Source: an uncultured Clostridia bacterium (lineage in GTDB: Bacteria; Bacillota; Clostridia; Lachnospirales; CAG-274). From it: a stretch of 25,176 bases of DNA. The position numbers and the translations under genes are program-made. The stretch is taken from the NCBI GenBank assembly GCA_947589405.1, contig CANQBT010000013.1:1-25176 (forward strand), in the 5' to 3' direction. The notes beneath the pieces were generated by a model. It was not told where the DNA came from. It saw nothing but the letters and a program-made list of their open reading frames with translations, and did not search any database. Shown one piece after another: positions 15,538-22,973 of this stretch. The stretch's first letter is position 1; each line of letters starts with the position of its first letter.

Positions 15538-15584
15538 AAGCTGTTTCATTAAGACCTTTTGATAAGGACTTAACGGAACAGCTT
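15538..15584. terminator. Hairpin terminator after hslO, convergent with the CDF gene
   Basis: A 16-base pair of arms (15538-15553 with 15569-15584) has one U-G wobble and one mismatch, plus an inner CCTT/AAGG helix, and is followed by ATTTTAT. The reverse strand exits into T-rich sequence, so it may also end the CDF transcript. It shares the AAAGCTGnnnCATTAAGACCnTT pattern with the minus-strand reading of 7712-7770. Confidence 0.85.
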
Positions 15585-15647
15585 ATTTTATGCATAAAAA
15601 TATGAATTTCGATCTTTCTAAAGTGAAATTTAAAGTATTGAACTTTA

Positions 15648-16517
15648 CTATTTAGGATTTACGTGTACCATACAATGCTTAACTAGAGGAAAGCTTCCTT
15701 CTATTTTATCATGTACCTCCTGAGCTATGCTGTGGGCTTTGTAAAGAGGAAGATTTCCGTCGGCGGATATTTCTATATCAACATATATTTTAGAACCGAA
15801 AAGCCTTGTCTGTATAAGGTCCAGAGTTTCAACTCCCTTTACGGAGCATACGGCTTTTTTCATTTCGTTTGTGGTTTCTTCATCACAAGCACGGTCTACC
15901 ATTTTATCCATAGAGTCCTTGAAAATGTCAAAGGCGGCTTTTACAATGAAAACACATATGATTATAGAAGCAAGAGGATCCAGTACGGGAAAACCAAGCC
16001 TGGCGCCAAATATACCTATAAAGCTGCCTACAGAAGAAAGAGCATCGGAACGGTGGTGCCATGCATCTGCCATAAGAGCGCCTGAATTGATCTTCTTAGC
16101 TGCATTTCTGGTATACCAGTACATCGCTTCTTTTGCCCCTATAGATATAAGAGCCGCAATAAGAGCGGATAAGCCCGGCTTCTGAATAGAAGAAGGATCT
16201 ATGCTTACTATTTTTCTTATACCTGAAAGTCCTATACCAAGTCCTGCCAGAAACAGAAGGGCAGAAAGCACTATCGCCGCAACACATTCAAGCCTTTCAT
16301 GACCGTATGGGTGGTGGGCATCGGATTTCTTGTCTGCCATTTTCACTCCTGCAATAACTACGAATGTGCTTATCACATCTGAAAGAGAATGAGCCGCATC
16401 AGATAACATGGCAGAGGAATGTCCTATTATACCTGCTATGAACTTAAATAACGACAGTAGGGCATTAACGGCGATACTGACAGTTGAGACCTTAATGGCT
16501 GTTTTTGTGTTATCCAC
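15648..16517 (-). CDS. Cation diffusion facilitator (CDF) family metal transporter
   Basis: Proton-coupled exporter of a divalent metal such as zinc, manganese or iron. The 289-residue protein has six membrane segments and the two expected metal-binding motifs: SAMLSDAAHSLSD in the second segment and ADAWHHRSDALSS in the fifth. The cytoplasmic HHPYGHERLE loop and a C-terminal domain (about 205-289, VKGVETLDLIQTRLFG ... CMVHVNP) are typical of CDF proteins. The motif-2 HxxxD with an Asp in motif 1 does not decide the metal. The preferred start is GTG 16517, because GGAG (16526-16529) lies 8 bases upstream; GTG 16526 would overlap it. It is a single gene, divergent from the modA-like gene, with its own promoter at 16548-16577. 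Confidence 0.95.
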   Translation of the reverse strand: MDNTKTAIKVSTVSIAVNALLSLFKFIAGIIGHSSAMLSDAAHSLSDVISTFVVIAGVKMADKKSDAHHPYGHERLECVAAIVLSALLFLAGLGIGLSGIRKIVSIDPSSIQKPGLSALIAALISIGAKEAMYWYTRNAAKKINSGALMADAWHHRSDALSSVGSFIGIFGARLGFPVLDPLASIIICVFIVKAAFDIFKDSMDKMVDRACDEETTNEMKKAVCSVKGVETLDLIQTRLFGSKIYVDIEISADGNLPLYKAHSIAQEVHDKIEGSFPLVKHCMVHVNPK

Positions 16518-16547
16518 ATAAATCACTCCAAATCAATATGTTATTAT

Positions 16548-16577
16548 ATGATACAACAGCTTCTTCAGGTTGGTCAA
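16548..16577 (-). promoter_or_regulatory. Probable promoter of the CDF transporter gene
   Basis: Minus-strand TTGACC (16572-16577), 18-base spacer and TATCAT (16548-16553). A small inverted repeat GGTTG/CAACC (about 16568-16585) overlaps the -35 and could be an operator; this is a weak inference. Confidence 0.55.
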
Positions 16578-16610
16578 GAACAACCGAAGGTAAAATTAAT
16601 TTTTTTCTTG

Positions 16611-16639
16611 TTTACAAAATTCATTCTTTGATTTATAAT
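16611..16639 (+). promoter_or_regulatory. Promoter of the modA-ribU-ylbF-hydrolase operon
   Basis: TTTACA (16611-16616), 17-base spacer and perfect TATAAT (16634-16639). The leader to ATG 16690 is about 45 bases, with no room for an FMN or molybdenum-cofactor riboswitch. Confidence 0.75.
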
Positions 16640-16689
16640 TATACTAGGTTAGTTTGACATATCTATTGTACTACAGAAGGAGTTATTCT

Positions 16690-17505
16690 ATGAAAAAAAT
16701 TTTACTCTTGCTTTGTTCGCTGCTTTTGATCGCAGGCTGTGATTCAGGCGGCGACAAGCTTAAGATATATGCGGCGTCAAGCGTTAAGGAGCCTTTATCT
16801 GAGGTAATAGAGCAATACAATGAAGGATCTCCTGTTGAGATAGTTCTCAATACAGGAGGGTCTGACGCTATGGCTGCATCAATAAACAACAGCACAAGCT
16901 GTGATATTTTCATTCCCGCTTCTCTTAAACAGACAGATGAGCTTATTGACGAGGGAATAATAAGCGAGGACAATGTTTTCCCGTATCTGGACAACAGAGT
17001 TGTGCTTGTTAAAAACATAGATACCAAGTCTGACGTAACAGGATTTGACAATGCGAATCAGGCAAAGAGTATCGCCATTGCAAAGACAGGCGTGCCTATA
17101 GGCGATTATGCCAGAGAAATACTTATAAATACGGGAAATCTTGAGGACATACTCAGGAACATAAAGGTAAAGGAATACGCTTCCGATGCTGAGGTAATAG
17201 AAGCTATAGTCAAAAATGAAGCTGAAATAGGCGTTGTATACGCTACAGATGTTGCTCTTAATACAGATACAGTACAGGCAATATCAGAACCGCCTAAAGA
17301 CACTCTGAATACTCCTGTTACATATCCTGTTGCCGCAGTCAATACGAAGAATTTATATACAGCTGATTTCATAGATTACCTCACTTCTCGGGAGGCAGTT
17401 GAAATATTTGAAAAATACGGCTTTTCAATAAACGATAATGTTGAGATCAAAAATAACGAGAGGGTAAATAACAACGAAACGGAGGATCCGAAACAAAATG
17501 GATAA
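16690..17505 (+). CDS. modA: ModA-like molybdate-binding lipoprotein
   Basis: Extracytoplasmic binding protein of a molybdate/tungstate ABC importer. The 271-residue product starts MKKILLLLCSLLLIAGC with a lipobox (LIAGC, lipid on C17). The mature domain shows ModA landmarks: LKIYAASSVKEPLSEV with the first ligand Ser pair, the TGGSDAMAASI loop, DIFIPASLKQTDEL, AKTGVPIGDYAREIL, and NEAEIGVVYATDV with the ligand Tyr. The C-terminal 20 residues are an Asn/Glu-rich tail not usual for the family. AAGGAG is 7 bases before ATG 16690; a start further upstream would precede the signal peptide and is unlikely. Oddly, no modB or modC follows. The next gene is a RibU-like S component overlapping by 8 bases, so the partner transporter must be elsewhere or different. 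Confidence 0.88.
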   Translation: MKKILLLLCSLLLIAGCDSGGDKLKIYAASSVKEPLSEVIEQYNEGSPVEIVLNTGGSDAMAASINNSTSCDIFIPASLKQTDELIDEGIISEDNVFPYLDNRVVLVKNIDTKSDVTGFDNANQAKSIAIAKTGVPIGDYAREILINTGNLEDILRNIKVKEYASDAEVIEAIVKNEAEIGVVYATDVALNTDTVQAISEPPKDTLNTPVTYPVAAVNTKNLYTADFIDYLTSREAVEIFEKYGFSINDNVEIKNNERVNNNETEDPKQNG

Positions 17506-18157
17506 AACCAAAAAACTAACGACCTCAGCGATGCTGGCTGCAATAGCATATCTTGTAATGCTTGTAAGTCATGCACTTCCGCCTGTTATACCTTCAGCCC
17601 CTTTTATAAGCTATGATCCAAAGGACGTAGTTATTGTAATAGGCGGGTTCATACTTGGTCCACTCTATGCGCTGCTTATAACCGTAGTGGTTGCTTTTAT
17701 AGAAATGCTTACCATAAGTTCAACAGGTCCTATAGGGTTTGTAATGAATATTATAGCAAGCTCTTCATTTTGTATTGCGGCAGCGTATATTTACAGTAAA
17801 AAACATACCTTGAACAGAGCTGTGATAGGTCTTATTATAGGCACGGTACTGCTTACTGTAGTTATGGTACTGTGGAACTATTTACTTACTCCTCTCTATA
17901 TGGATATACCGAGAGATGAGGTTGCAAAAATGCTCATTCCTGTATTTATACCTGTGAATATTTTTAAGGGAGGGCTCAATACTGCATTTACGCTTATGCT
18001 TTATAAGCCTGTTGTAACGGCTTTGAGACGGTCAGGACTTGTGGCTGATACTACCAGTACCCAAAGACATGGTATAAATGCAGGAGTTATAATACTTTCA
18101 GCCATTATAATAGTAGGCTGTGTTTTATTCCTTCTTATTGCAAGAGGATTGATATAG
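17498..18157 (+). CDS. ECF transporter S component, RibU-like (riboflavin)
   Basis: Substrate-binding membrane subunit of an energy-coupling-factor vitamin importer. The 219-residue protein has about six membrane segments and the RibU-type N-terminal pattern: TTSAMLAAIAYLVMLVSH, then APFISYDPKDVVIVIGGF and LGPLYALLITVVVAFIEML, and the loop GPIGFVMNIIASSSF. The FxxYDPxD block resembles riboflavin-specific RibU as I recall it. The ATP-hydrolysing EcfA/A' and EcfT subunits are not in the window; S components often share a module encoded elsewhere. The ATG overlaps the modA stop by 8 bases, with GGAGG 12 bases upstream inside modA, so translation is coupled. No FMN riboswitch is seen. Confidence 0.85.
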   Translation: MDKTKKLTTSAMLAAIAYLVMLVSHALPPVIPSAPFISYDPKDVVIVIGGFILGPLYALLITVVVAFIEMLTISSTGPIGFVMNIIASSSFCIAAAYIYSKKHTLNRAVIGLIIGTVLLTVVMVLWNYLLTPLYMDIPRDEVAKMLIPVFIPVNIFKGGLNTAFTLMLYKPVVTALRRSGLVADTTSTQRHGINAGVIILSAIIIVGCVLFLLIARGLI

Positions 18158-18169
18158 GAGATATATGCT

Positions 18170-18520
18170 ATGGAAAAATATACTGAAGAAGCTATTGAAA
18201 TGGCAGGAAAAATATCCGAAATAATAAAAAAGAGCAAAACATACAGGGAATATGAAAAGGCTCTGGAATATATCAAGGATAAGCCTGAGCTTATGGAGAA
18301 GATAAATCAGCTTAAAATAAAGCATTTGGAGTATGCCGCTGAAAGAAATCAGGGACATGAGAATTTTGATAAGGAAAAATATATTTCACAGGAATTCTAT
18401 AAGCTTATGCTGGACAGACAGGTGGAAATTTTCCTAATGAATGAGGAAAAGCTTGTAAAGATATTCAGCGAGATATATCTAAAGGTTGCAGAGTCATGCA
18501 GTCTGGATATTTTTATGTAG
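18170..18520 (+). CDS. YlbF/YmcA-family protein
   Basis: The 116-residue all-helical protein matches the YlbF/YmcA (Com_YlbF) family by pattern. The N-terminal helix contains AIEMAGKISEIIKKSKTYREYEKALEYIK, followed by a P-E-L turn and a long helix IKHLEYAAERN, then a C-terminal helical pair. In Bacillus subtilis YlbF and YmcA work with YaaT in a complex that modulates RNase Y-dependent RNA maturation and favours Spo0A phosphorylation. Whether this copy does the same is unknown; spo0A lies 2.4 kb away. AGGAGA sits at the ribU stop, 12 bases before the ATG. It is the third gene of the modA-ribU operon. Confidence 0.82.
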   Translation: MEKYTEEAIEMAGKISEIIKKSKTYREYEKALEYIKDKPELMEKINQLKIKHLEYAAERNQGHENFDKEKYISQEFYKLMLDRQVEIFLMNEEKLVKIFSEIYLKVAESCSLDIFM

Positions 18521-18529
18521 GTGATAATA

Positions 18530-19237
18530 ATGGAAAGCGGAGTAATATTGTCGGGCAGCGCAAATATATATTATGAGCTTTACGGCGATGAAAAAAATGA
18601 TGTGCTTGTGCTTCTGCACGGCAATGGGGAAAGCGGCAGGAATTTCAAAAAGCATATTGAAATGCTTAAGGACAAATACAGACTTCTGGTAATAGACAGC
18701 AGAGGTCATGGAAATTCTGAATTTGGTAAAGGTCAGCTTTCGCTTGGTACAATGTCTGTAGACCTTGTTAACGTATTGGAGCACTTTGGTTTTGACAAAG
18801 TGAATATTGCAGGCTTTAGCGACGGAGCCAATATAGCTATGCTTACCGCTATTAAAAACAGCGATATTATAGATAAACTTATATTGATCGGCGGTAATTA
18901 CAACATACACGGCTTTAGGATCGGTACGGCATTAATGCTGAGAGTAGGCTATATGTGTGCCAGTCTCAGCGCTTTTATAAGCCCTGTCAATCGTTTTAAT
19001 AAGGAATATTTTTCACTTATGGTAAAAGAACCCGATCTTAAAAAAGAGTCTCTTTCTGTTATCAAATGCAGGACTCTTGTGATAAACGGAAATAAGGATA
19101 TGATAAAGACAAGCCATGCAAAGGCTATTGCCGATACTATTCCCAATGCAGAGCTTAAAATAGTTGAAGGCGATCACTTCTGGATTTACAGAAAGCCTGA
19201 GGAAGCCTGTCGGATAATAACTGAGTTTTTATCATAA
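18530..19237 (+). CDS. Alpha/beta-fold hydrolase
   Basis: The 235-residue protein has an intact catalytic triad layout. It has the oxyanion motif LLHGNGESG at 29-36, the DSRGHGNSEF block near 56-65, and the nucleophile elbow GFSDG with S97. An acid sits in VINGNKDMI, and the catalytic His in VEGDHFWIYRKPE. The core is close to the minimal alpha/beta-hydrolase with a short lid. The substrate cannot be named; esterase or lipase-like activity on a small ester is the usual guess. ATG 18530 is preferred over GTG 18521, because AGGTGA overlapping the ylbF stop lies 5 bases upstream. It is the last gene of the modA-ribU-ylbF operon, with a terminator 107 bases after its stop. Confidence 0.9.
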   Translation: MESGVILSGSANIYYELYGDEKNDVLVLLHGNGESGRNFKKHIEMLKDKYRLLVIDSRGHGNSEFGKGQLSLGTMSVDLVNVLEHFGFDKVNIAGFSDGANIAMLTAIKNSDIIDKLILIGGNYNIHGFRIGTALMLRVGYMCASLSAFISPVNRFNKEYFSLMVKEPDLKKESLSVIKCRTLVINGNKDMIKTSHAKAIADTIPNAELKIVEGDHFWIYRKPEEACRIITEFLS

Positions 19238-19344
19238 ATACAAAGACATGATTTATTCAGGAGTAAAGCTGTTTTAAATACAAAATCGACTTGTAAAAAG
19301 GTATGAGTATCAGAATGGTCGATACGCTTATGTGCTGTTAAAAT

Positions 19345-19388
19345 GCCGGTGCATACAGAAATCAAATATGCTCTCTGTATGCATCGGC
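19345..19388 (+). terminator. Terminator after the hydrolase gene
   Basis: A 15-bp stem (19345-19359 with 19374-19388, one G-U wobble) is followed by TTAATTTTTT. A weaker hairpin near 19431-19462, ending in six T on the plus strand, lies just before the end of the convergent stalk-domain gene. The rest of this gap holds only a partial AAAGCTGTTTT element at about 19265. Confidence 0.88.
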
Positions 19389-19466
19389 TTAATTTTTTAT
19401 AAGACAATGATTCTTTTGTTATATGTATAAGATACGCCCTATGTCTTGATGTGACAGGGGTGTTTT

Positions 19467-20840
19467 TTATGCCATATCAAATGCACTATTAAAGTCAAAA
19501 TCATCCAAATCAAATTCCGCCTCAGATGATCCTTCCAGTATTTCTTTGAACATGCCGTCTGCACCGTCTATATTGAACATATCATATAAATAAAGATATG
19601 TGCCAAAATAAGCAGTAGCTTCAGCTTCGTCTAATTTCTTGTCATTGTATTTTTCAAGGACATCGGCAGCCTTTTCAAGCATATCGTTTGCACAAAGAAG
19701 AATTTCAACACGTTTATCAAAATCAGGCTCGGATTCTATCTTTGCAAAAGCGTCGTCCCTTGCTTTTGCGGTTTCTCTCAGGTCCTTTGCATAGTGAAGA
19801 GGTGTTTTAAGAACCATTTCAGAGGTCAGATCAGTACGGGCGATCTCACTCTGATTTTGGCTGTCGGCTTTGGAAAGCTTATCTATGAATTCACCTAATC
19901 GTTCGGTATCGGCATCATTCAGATTGCCTGTGTCAAAATTTTCGAGAAAGAAGCCGTTTGCCTTGTATGTATATTGATTTAATGCAGAATCAAGCTGATA
20001 AAGGATCTTTTTCATCTTTTCATCATATTCACTCATAGTTTTTTCTGCTCCATCTTCTGTTATGCCGCCTGAATTTTCAAGCTCCATAATTTTAAGCATT
20101 TCGCTATAGACATCTATCATTTCAAGTATAAGCGCCTTTATCTTTGTTTCGCTGTCATTTTGAGGAGAAAGATTGTTCATTATATATGTATTCAAATCAA
20201 TATCATCTCGAATGTTTGTAAACATTTCATCATAATTTTCATCTTCTTCAGGCATTGTCAGAATATTGTATATAAAAGAATCGGAAACACTTAATAATAC
20301 AGTAGTAGCTATACATATGTATTCTGCTGTTCTGGCATAATCGGCAGTATCGCTGCTTATGCTGCTTATATTTTTGCTGTCATTGTCAGGGACTTTGTTT
20401 TCGGTAGTTTCGGAAGCAGGAGCTTTATCCTCTGCATTCAGCACAACAGTCTTGCTGTCGCTGTTCCATTCCACATCTAAGCCGGAAGCTTCGCCTACTG
20501 CTCTTAAAGGCAGCATCATAGAGCCGTTTATTATCTGAGCGGGTACGTCAAGAGAAACGGTATCCTTGTTTACAGTCATAGTGCTGCTGTTTGCGGTCAC
20601 ATCTATACTTTTTTCTTTATTTGAAAGTGTTGCTGTTTTGGTATTGCCGTCCCATACAACGGTATAGCCCAGCTTTTCAAATACACCTCTTAGAGGTATA
20701 AGTGTTCTGCCTTCGACTATAACGGGCTGCTGAGCGTCAAAATTGACTTCCTCATCATTTAGAGTTACGGTAATATCCTTTGCATACACATTGCCGACCA
20801 TCATAACAGCTGCCAGTAAAAATGCGATTGATCTTTTCAT
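19467..20840 (-). CDS. Secreted protein with copper-amine-oxidase-type stalk domain
   Basis: The 457-residue exported protein has a Sec signal peptide (MKRSIAFLLAAVMMVGNVYA, cleavage expected after residue 20). Residues 22-135 form a stalk domain with two repeats of the type VEGRTLIPLRGVFEKLGYTVVWD, NTKTATLS and MMLPLRAVGEASGLDVEWN. This domain is common in Clostridia cell-surface proteins, alone or before other domains. A Ser/Thr/Asp-rich linker (about 136-165) leads to a helical C-terminal domain of about 290 residues that I do not recognise. It is acidic, with several helices such as ILEMIDVYSEMLKIMELE. No LPXTG, SLH or cell-wall anchor is visible, so it may be secreted free. A TATACT lies about 20 bases upstream of the ribosome site (GGGAGG), with no clear -35. 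Confidence 0.85.
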   Translation of the reverse strand: MKRSIAFLLAAVMMVGNVYAKDITVTLNDEEVNFDAQQPVIVEGRTLIPLRGVFEKLGYTVVWDGNTKTATLSNKEKSIDVTANSSTMTVNKDTVSLDVPAQIINGSMMLPLRAVGEASGLDVEWNSDSKTVVLNAEDKAPASETTENKVPDNDSKNISSISSDTADYARTAEYICIATTVLLSVSDSFIYNILTMPEEDENYDEMFTNIRDDIDLNTYIMNNLSPQNDSETKIKALILEMIDVYSEMLKIMELENSGGITEDGAEKTMSEYDEKMKKILYQLDSALNQYTYKANGFFLENFDTGNLNDADTERLGEFIDKLSKADSQNQSEIARTDLTSEMVLKTPLHYAKDLRETAKARDDAFAKIESEPDFDKRVEILLCANDMLEKAADVLEKYNDKKLDEAEATAYFGTYLYLYDMFNIDGADGMFKEILEGSSEAEFDLDDFDFNSAFDMA

Positions 20841-20918
20841 AACAGACCTCCCTTTTTTATTTGTTAATATAAGTATACTACAAAAAGAATAAATAATCTA
20901 CATTTTTTTATAAAAAAA

Positions 20919-20945
20919 CGGTATTCCGTAAAAAACGAAATACCG
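20919..20945 (-). terminator. Terminator of spo0A
   Basis: Minus-strand stem (20935-20945 with 20919-20929) of 11 bp with one U-G wobble, followed by seven T. It lies just after the spo0A stop and before the promoter region of the stalk-domain gene, separating the two transcripts. Confidence 0.92.
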
Positions 20946-20952
20946 CAATTTT

Positions 20953-21741
20953 TTAAGATGCCTTAAGCTCAAGTCTTAATCTGTCGGCAATAAGGGCTAT
21001 AAATTCGCTGTTTGTAGGCTTGCCCTTGTTGTTGGATACGGTATAGCCGAACAGCGAATCAATAGCGTCTACCTTTCCTCTGCTCCATGCGACCTCAATA
21101 GCGTGTCTTATAGCTCTTTCAACTCTGCTTGGCGTTGTATTGCACTTTTTGGCTATTGCAGGATAAAGCTCCTTTGTAATATAGTTGAGGACATCAATAT
21201 CATTTATAGCCATTATGATCGCTTCTCTCATGTAATGATAACCTCTGATGTGGGCAGGTACGCCTACCTCATGGAGAATATTCGTAACACGTGTTTCAAG
21301 GTCTATATCGCTTTGTCTGCTGTAGCATACGCCGGTATTGAGAGCGCCTTTTTTGGTAATAGGCTCTTTAAGCTGTCTTATGCGGGAAACAAGAAGCTCC
21401 ATATCGAAGGGCTTTGCTATATAATACTTTGCGCCAAGCGTAAAAGCCTTTTGCGTTATCTGTTCTCCTGTTATGGCAGTAAGCATAATGCACATAGTGT
21501 TCTTTCCCTTATTTTCCTTGTGGAGCTTTTCAAGCACGCCTATGCCGTCAAGCTTTGGCATTATTCCGTCGATAAGGGCAATGTCGGGATTATCCTTTAC
21601 TATTTTTTCATAAGCTTCTTCACCGTCATAGGCAAGGGATATTATTTCCATATCCTCCTGCTTGCCTATGTAATTACTAAGGCAATCGCAAAAATCCTTG
21701 TTGTCATCGGCTATCAATACAGTTAGTTTTTCGTTTTTCAA
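20953..21741 (-). CDS. spo0A: Sporulation response regulator Spo0A
   Basis: Master regulator of endospore formation. The 262-residue protein has a receiver domain with acidic pocket D12/D13, phosphorylation site D58 in ALIDGIMPKLDG, the Thr in LTAITGEQ and the Lys in YIAKPFD. A hinge leads to the Spo0A-specific DNA-binding domain: VTNILHEVGVPAHIRGYHYMREA, then the recognition helix PSRVERAIRHAIEVAWSRG. The start appears to be TTG 21739-21741 with GGAGG 8 bases upstream; a longer frame begins in the ribosome site itself and no ATG fits. The neighbour upstream is a CYTH gene, not spoIVB, which usually precedes spo0A. The gene has its own sigma-A promoter with a palindrome at the predicted start of transcription. 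Confidence 0.97.
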   Translation of the reverse strand: MKNEKLTVLIADDNKDFCDCLSNYIGKQEDMEIISLAYDGEEAYEKIVKDNPDIALIDGIMPKLDGIGVLEKLHKENKGKNTMCIMLTAITGEQITQKAFTLGAKYYIAKPFDMELLVSRIRQLKEPITKKGALNTGVCYSRQSDIDLETRVTNILHEVGVPAHIRGYHYMREAIIMAINDIDVLNYITKELYPAIAKKCNTTPSRVERAIRHAIEVAWSRGKVDAIDSLFGYTVSNNKGKPTNSEFIALIADRLRLELKAS

Positions 21742-21788
21742 AATAATTACCTCCAATTTTAAAAATACAAGTAAATTGATTTGACCAA

Positions 21789-21842
21789 ATGGTAATATTT
21801 ACCATATATGGGTATTATAGTATAATTATTTTGAAAATGCAA
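21789..21842 (-). promoter_or_regulatory. spo0A promoter with 17-bp palindrome at the transcription start
   Basis: Minus-strand TTGCAT (21837-21842), 17-base spacer and TATAAT (21814-21819). The predicted start is near 21807. Immediately downstream is ATGGTAATATTTACCAT (21789-21805), with perfect 7-bp arms and a 3-base centre, positioned where a repressor would block initiation or early elongation. It does not match the 0A box (TTCGACAAA type) or a CcpA cre site by eye. Confidence 0.7.
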
Positions 21843-21852
21843 GTGAAATTTA

Positions 21853-22329
21853 TTAATTATTTCTAGGAATACCAAATTTTGCCAAATTTGAATTGCGAAA
21901 TCTGTAGTCCTGTGTCACTTCTTTGCCGAACCACGTCGGTGGGTCGAACAATATGGCGTCTTTTGTAGATGAAAACTCTACCTCAACATTCATAAATCCC
22001 TTGAGAAAACCCTCATATATATCCAGCTCGGCATTTAAACCATTATCCAGAGGTATAATGTATCTTGTTTTTTCAACAATATTGTATTCGATCTTTTTGC
22101 TGAGTTTTGCAAATTGCTCTTCTGTAAGAGGAAGCTCGTATTCTATTTTTTTCATAAGACCGCTGCCCTTTACAGTAAGTATGTATTCATCATCTTTTTG
22201 TCTTATCCTTATTGTAGGATCTGTGGATATATACGCCTGCTTTATATGATGGCTTTCATACAAGGAAAGCTCATCAGGTACCTTCTTGACCAGGAATTTT
22301 CTTTCTATCTCATAAATTTCATTGCTCAT
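21853..22329 (-). CDS. CYTH-domain protein (triphosphate tunnel metalloenzyme)
   Basis: The 158-residue protein has the CYTH signature EIERKFLV at about 7-14 (ExExK). The tunnel-lining residues are visible in TIRIRQKDDEYILTVKG, KKIEYELPL, EKTRYIIPL and AELDIYEGFLKGFMNVEVEFSS. These charged beta strands form an eight-stranded tunnel that binds triphosphates with a divalent metal. Members hydrolyse inorganic tripolyphosphate or thiamin triphosphate, or make cAMP; most bacterial single-domain members are tripolyphosphatases, which is the likeliest role here. GGAGGG precedes ATG 22327-22329. It lies upstream of spo0A but spo0A has its own promoter. No convincing promoter for this gene is visible in the gap to 22431. 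Confidence 0.92.
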   Translation of the reverse strand: MSNEIYEIERKFLVKKVPDELSLYESHHIKQAYISTDPTIRIRQKDDEYILTVKGSGLMKKIEYELPLTEEQFAKLSKKIEYNIVEKTRYIIPLDNGLNAELDIYEGFLKGFMNVEVEFSSTKDAILFDPPTWFGKEVTQDYRFRNSNLAKFGIPRNN

Positions 22330-22343
22330 TATTTCCCTCCTAC

Positions 22344-22373
22344 TTGATTTTATACGGTATAATATGGTATACT
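22344..22373 (+). promoter_or_regulatory. Probable promoter of the DJ-1/PfpI gene
   Basis: TTGATT (22344-22349), 18-base spacer and TATACT (22368-22373). The spacer contains GGTATA, repeated 12 bases later at the -10. The leader is about 50 bases. Confidence 0.5.
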
Positions 22374-22430
22374 TTTTAATAGATAATTGTATTTTATACT
22401 ATATTTTAACATAAAATGGAGGTTTTGTAT

Positions 22431-22973
22431 ATGGTAATCGTATTCCTTGCTGACGGCTGTGAAGAAATAGAGGCATTGTCAGTAATAGACACATTGAGAA
22501 GAGGTAATGTTGAGGTAAAGGGAGCCTCTATATCAGATTCCCTTGTTGTAAAAGGCGCTCATGGCATAGACTTCATGGCTGACTGTTTTTTCCGGGATAT
22601 TAATTTTGACAAGGTGGAAATGGTTGTTCTTCCGGGAGGACTTGGCGGAAGAAATAACCTTATGGCAGATAAAAATGTTGTTACGGTATGCAAGAAGTTC
22701 AACGAGCTTGGCAAGTATGTGACCGCTATATGCGCTTCTCCAAGCGTGCTTGGGGAAAATGGCATACTCAATGGAAGAAGGGCTACCTGCTATCCCGGCT
22801 TTGAAGAACAATGCAAGGGCGCAGTAATGCTTGGCGACAGAGTTGTTGTAGACGGAAATATCATTACGTCAAAGGGTCCCGGAACCGCCTTTGAATTTGC
22901 TGTAGAGCTTCTGAGAGCATTAAAGGGCAGCGAAGCTGCCGATAGTGTTGCGGAGGGTCTTATACTCAATTAA
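22431..22973 (+). CDS. DJ-1/PfpI family protein
   Basis: The 180-residue flavodoxin-like protein of the DJ-1 subgroup has the nucleophile C101 in the elbow AICASPSVLG and the partner E14 in ADGCEEIEALSVID. Other landmarks are VVLPGGLGGRNNL and CYPGFEEQ. The C-terminal SKGPGTAFEFAVELLRAL is typical of DJ-1/YajL/ThiJ-like proteins. Functions claimed for the family include glyoxalase III and protein or nucleotide deglycation, and are debated. ATG 22431 is preferred because GGAGG lies 8 bases upstream. An in-frame ATG at 22416 would overlap that ribosome site. Its end overlaps the end of the convergent unknown gene by 8 bases. Confidence 0.92.
   Translation: MVIVFLADGCEEIEALSVIDTLRRGNVEVKGASISDSLVVKGAHGIDFMADCFFRDINFDKVEMVVLPGGLGGRNNLMADKNVVTVCKKFNELGKYVTAICASPSVLGENGILNGRRATCYPGFEEQCKGAVMLGDRVVVDGNIITSKGPGTAFEFAVELLRALKGSEAADSVAEGLILN

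Noticed and set aside
16640..16689. FMN or molybdenum-cofactor riboswitch before modA-ribU
   Set aside because: The leader is about 45 bases with no conserved blocks or multi-stem structure.
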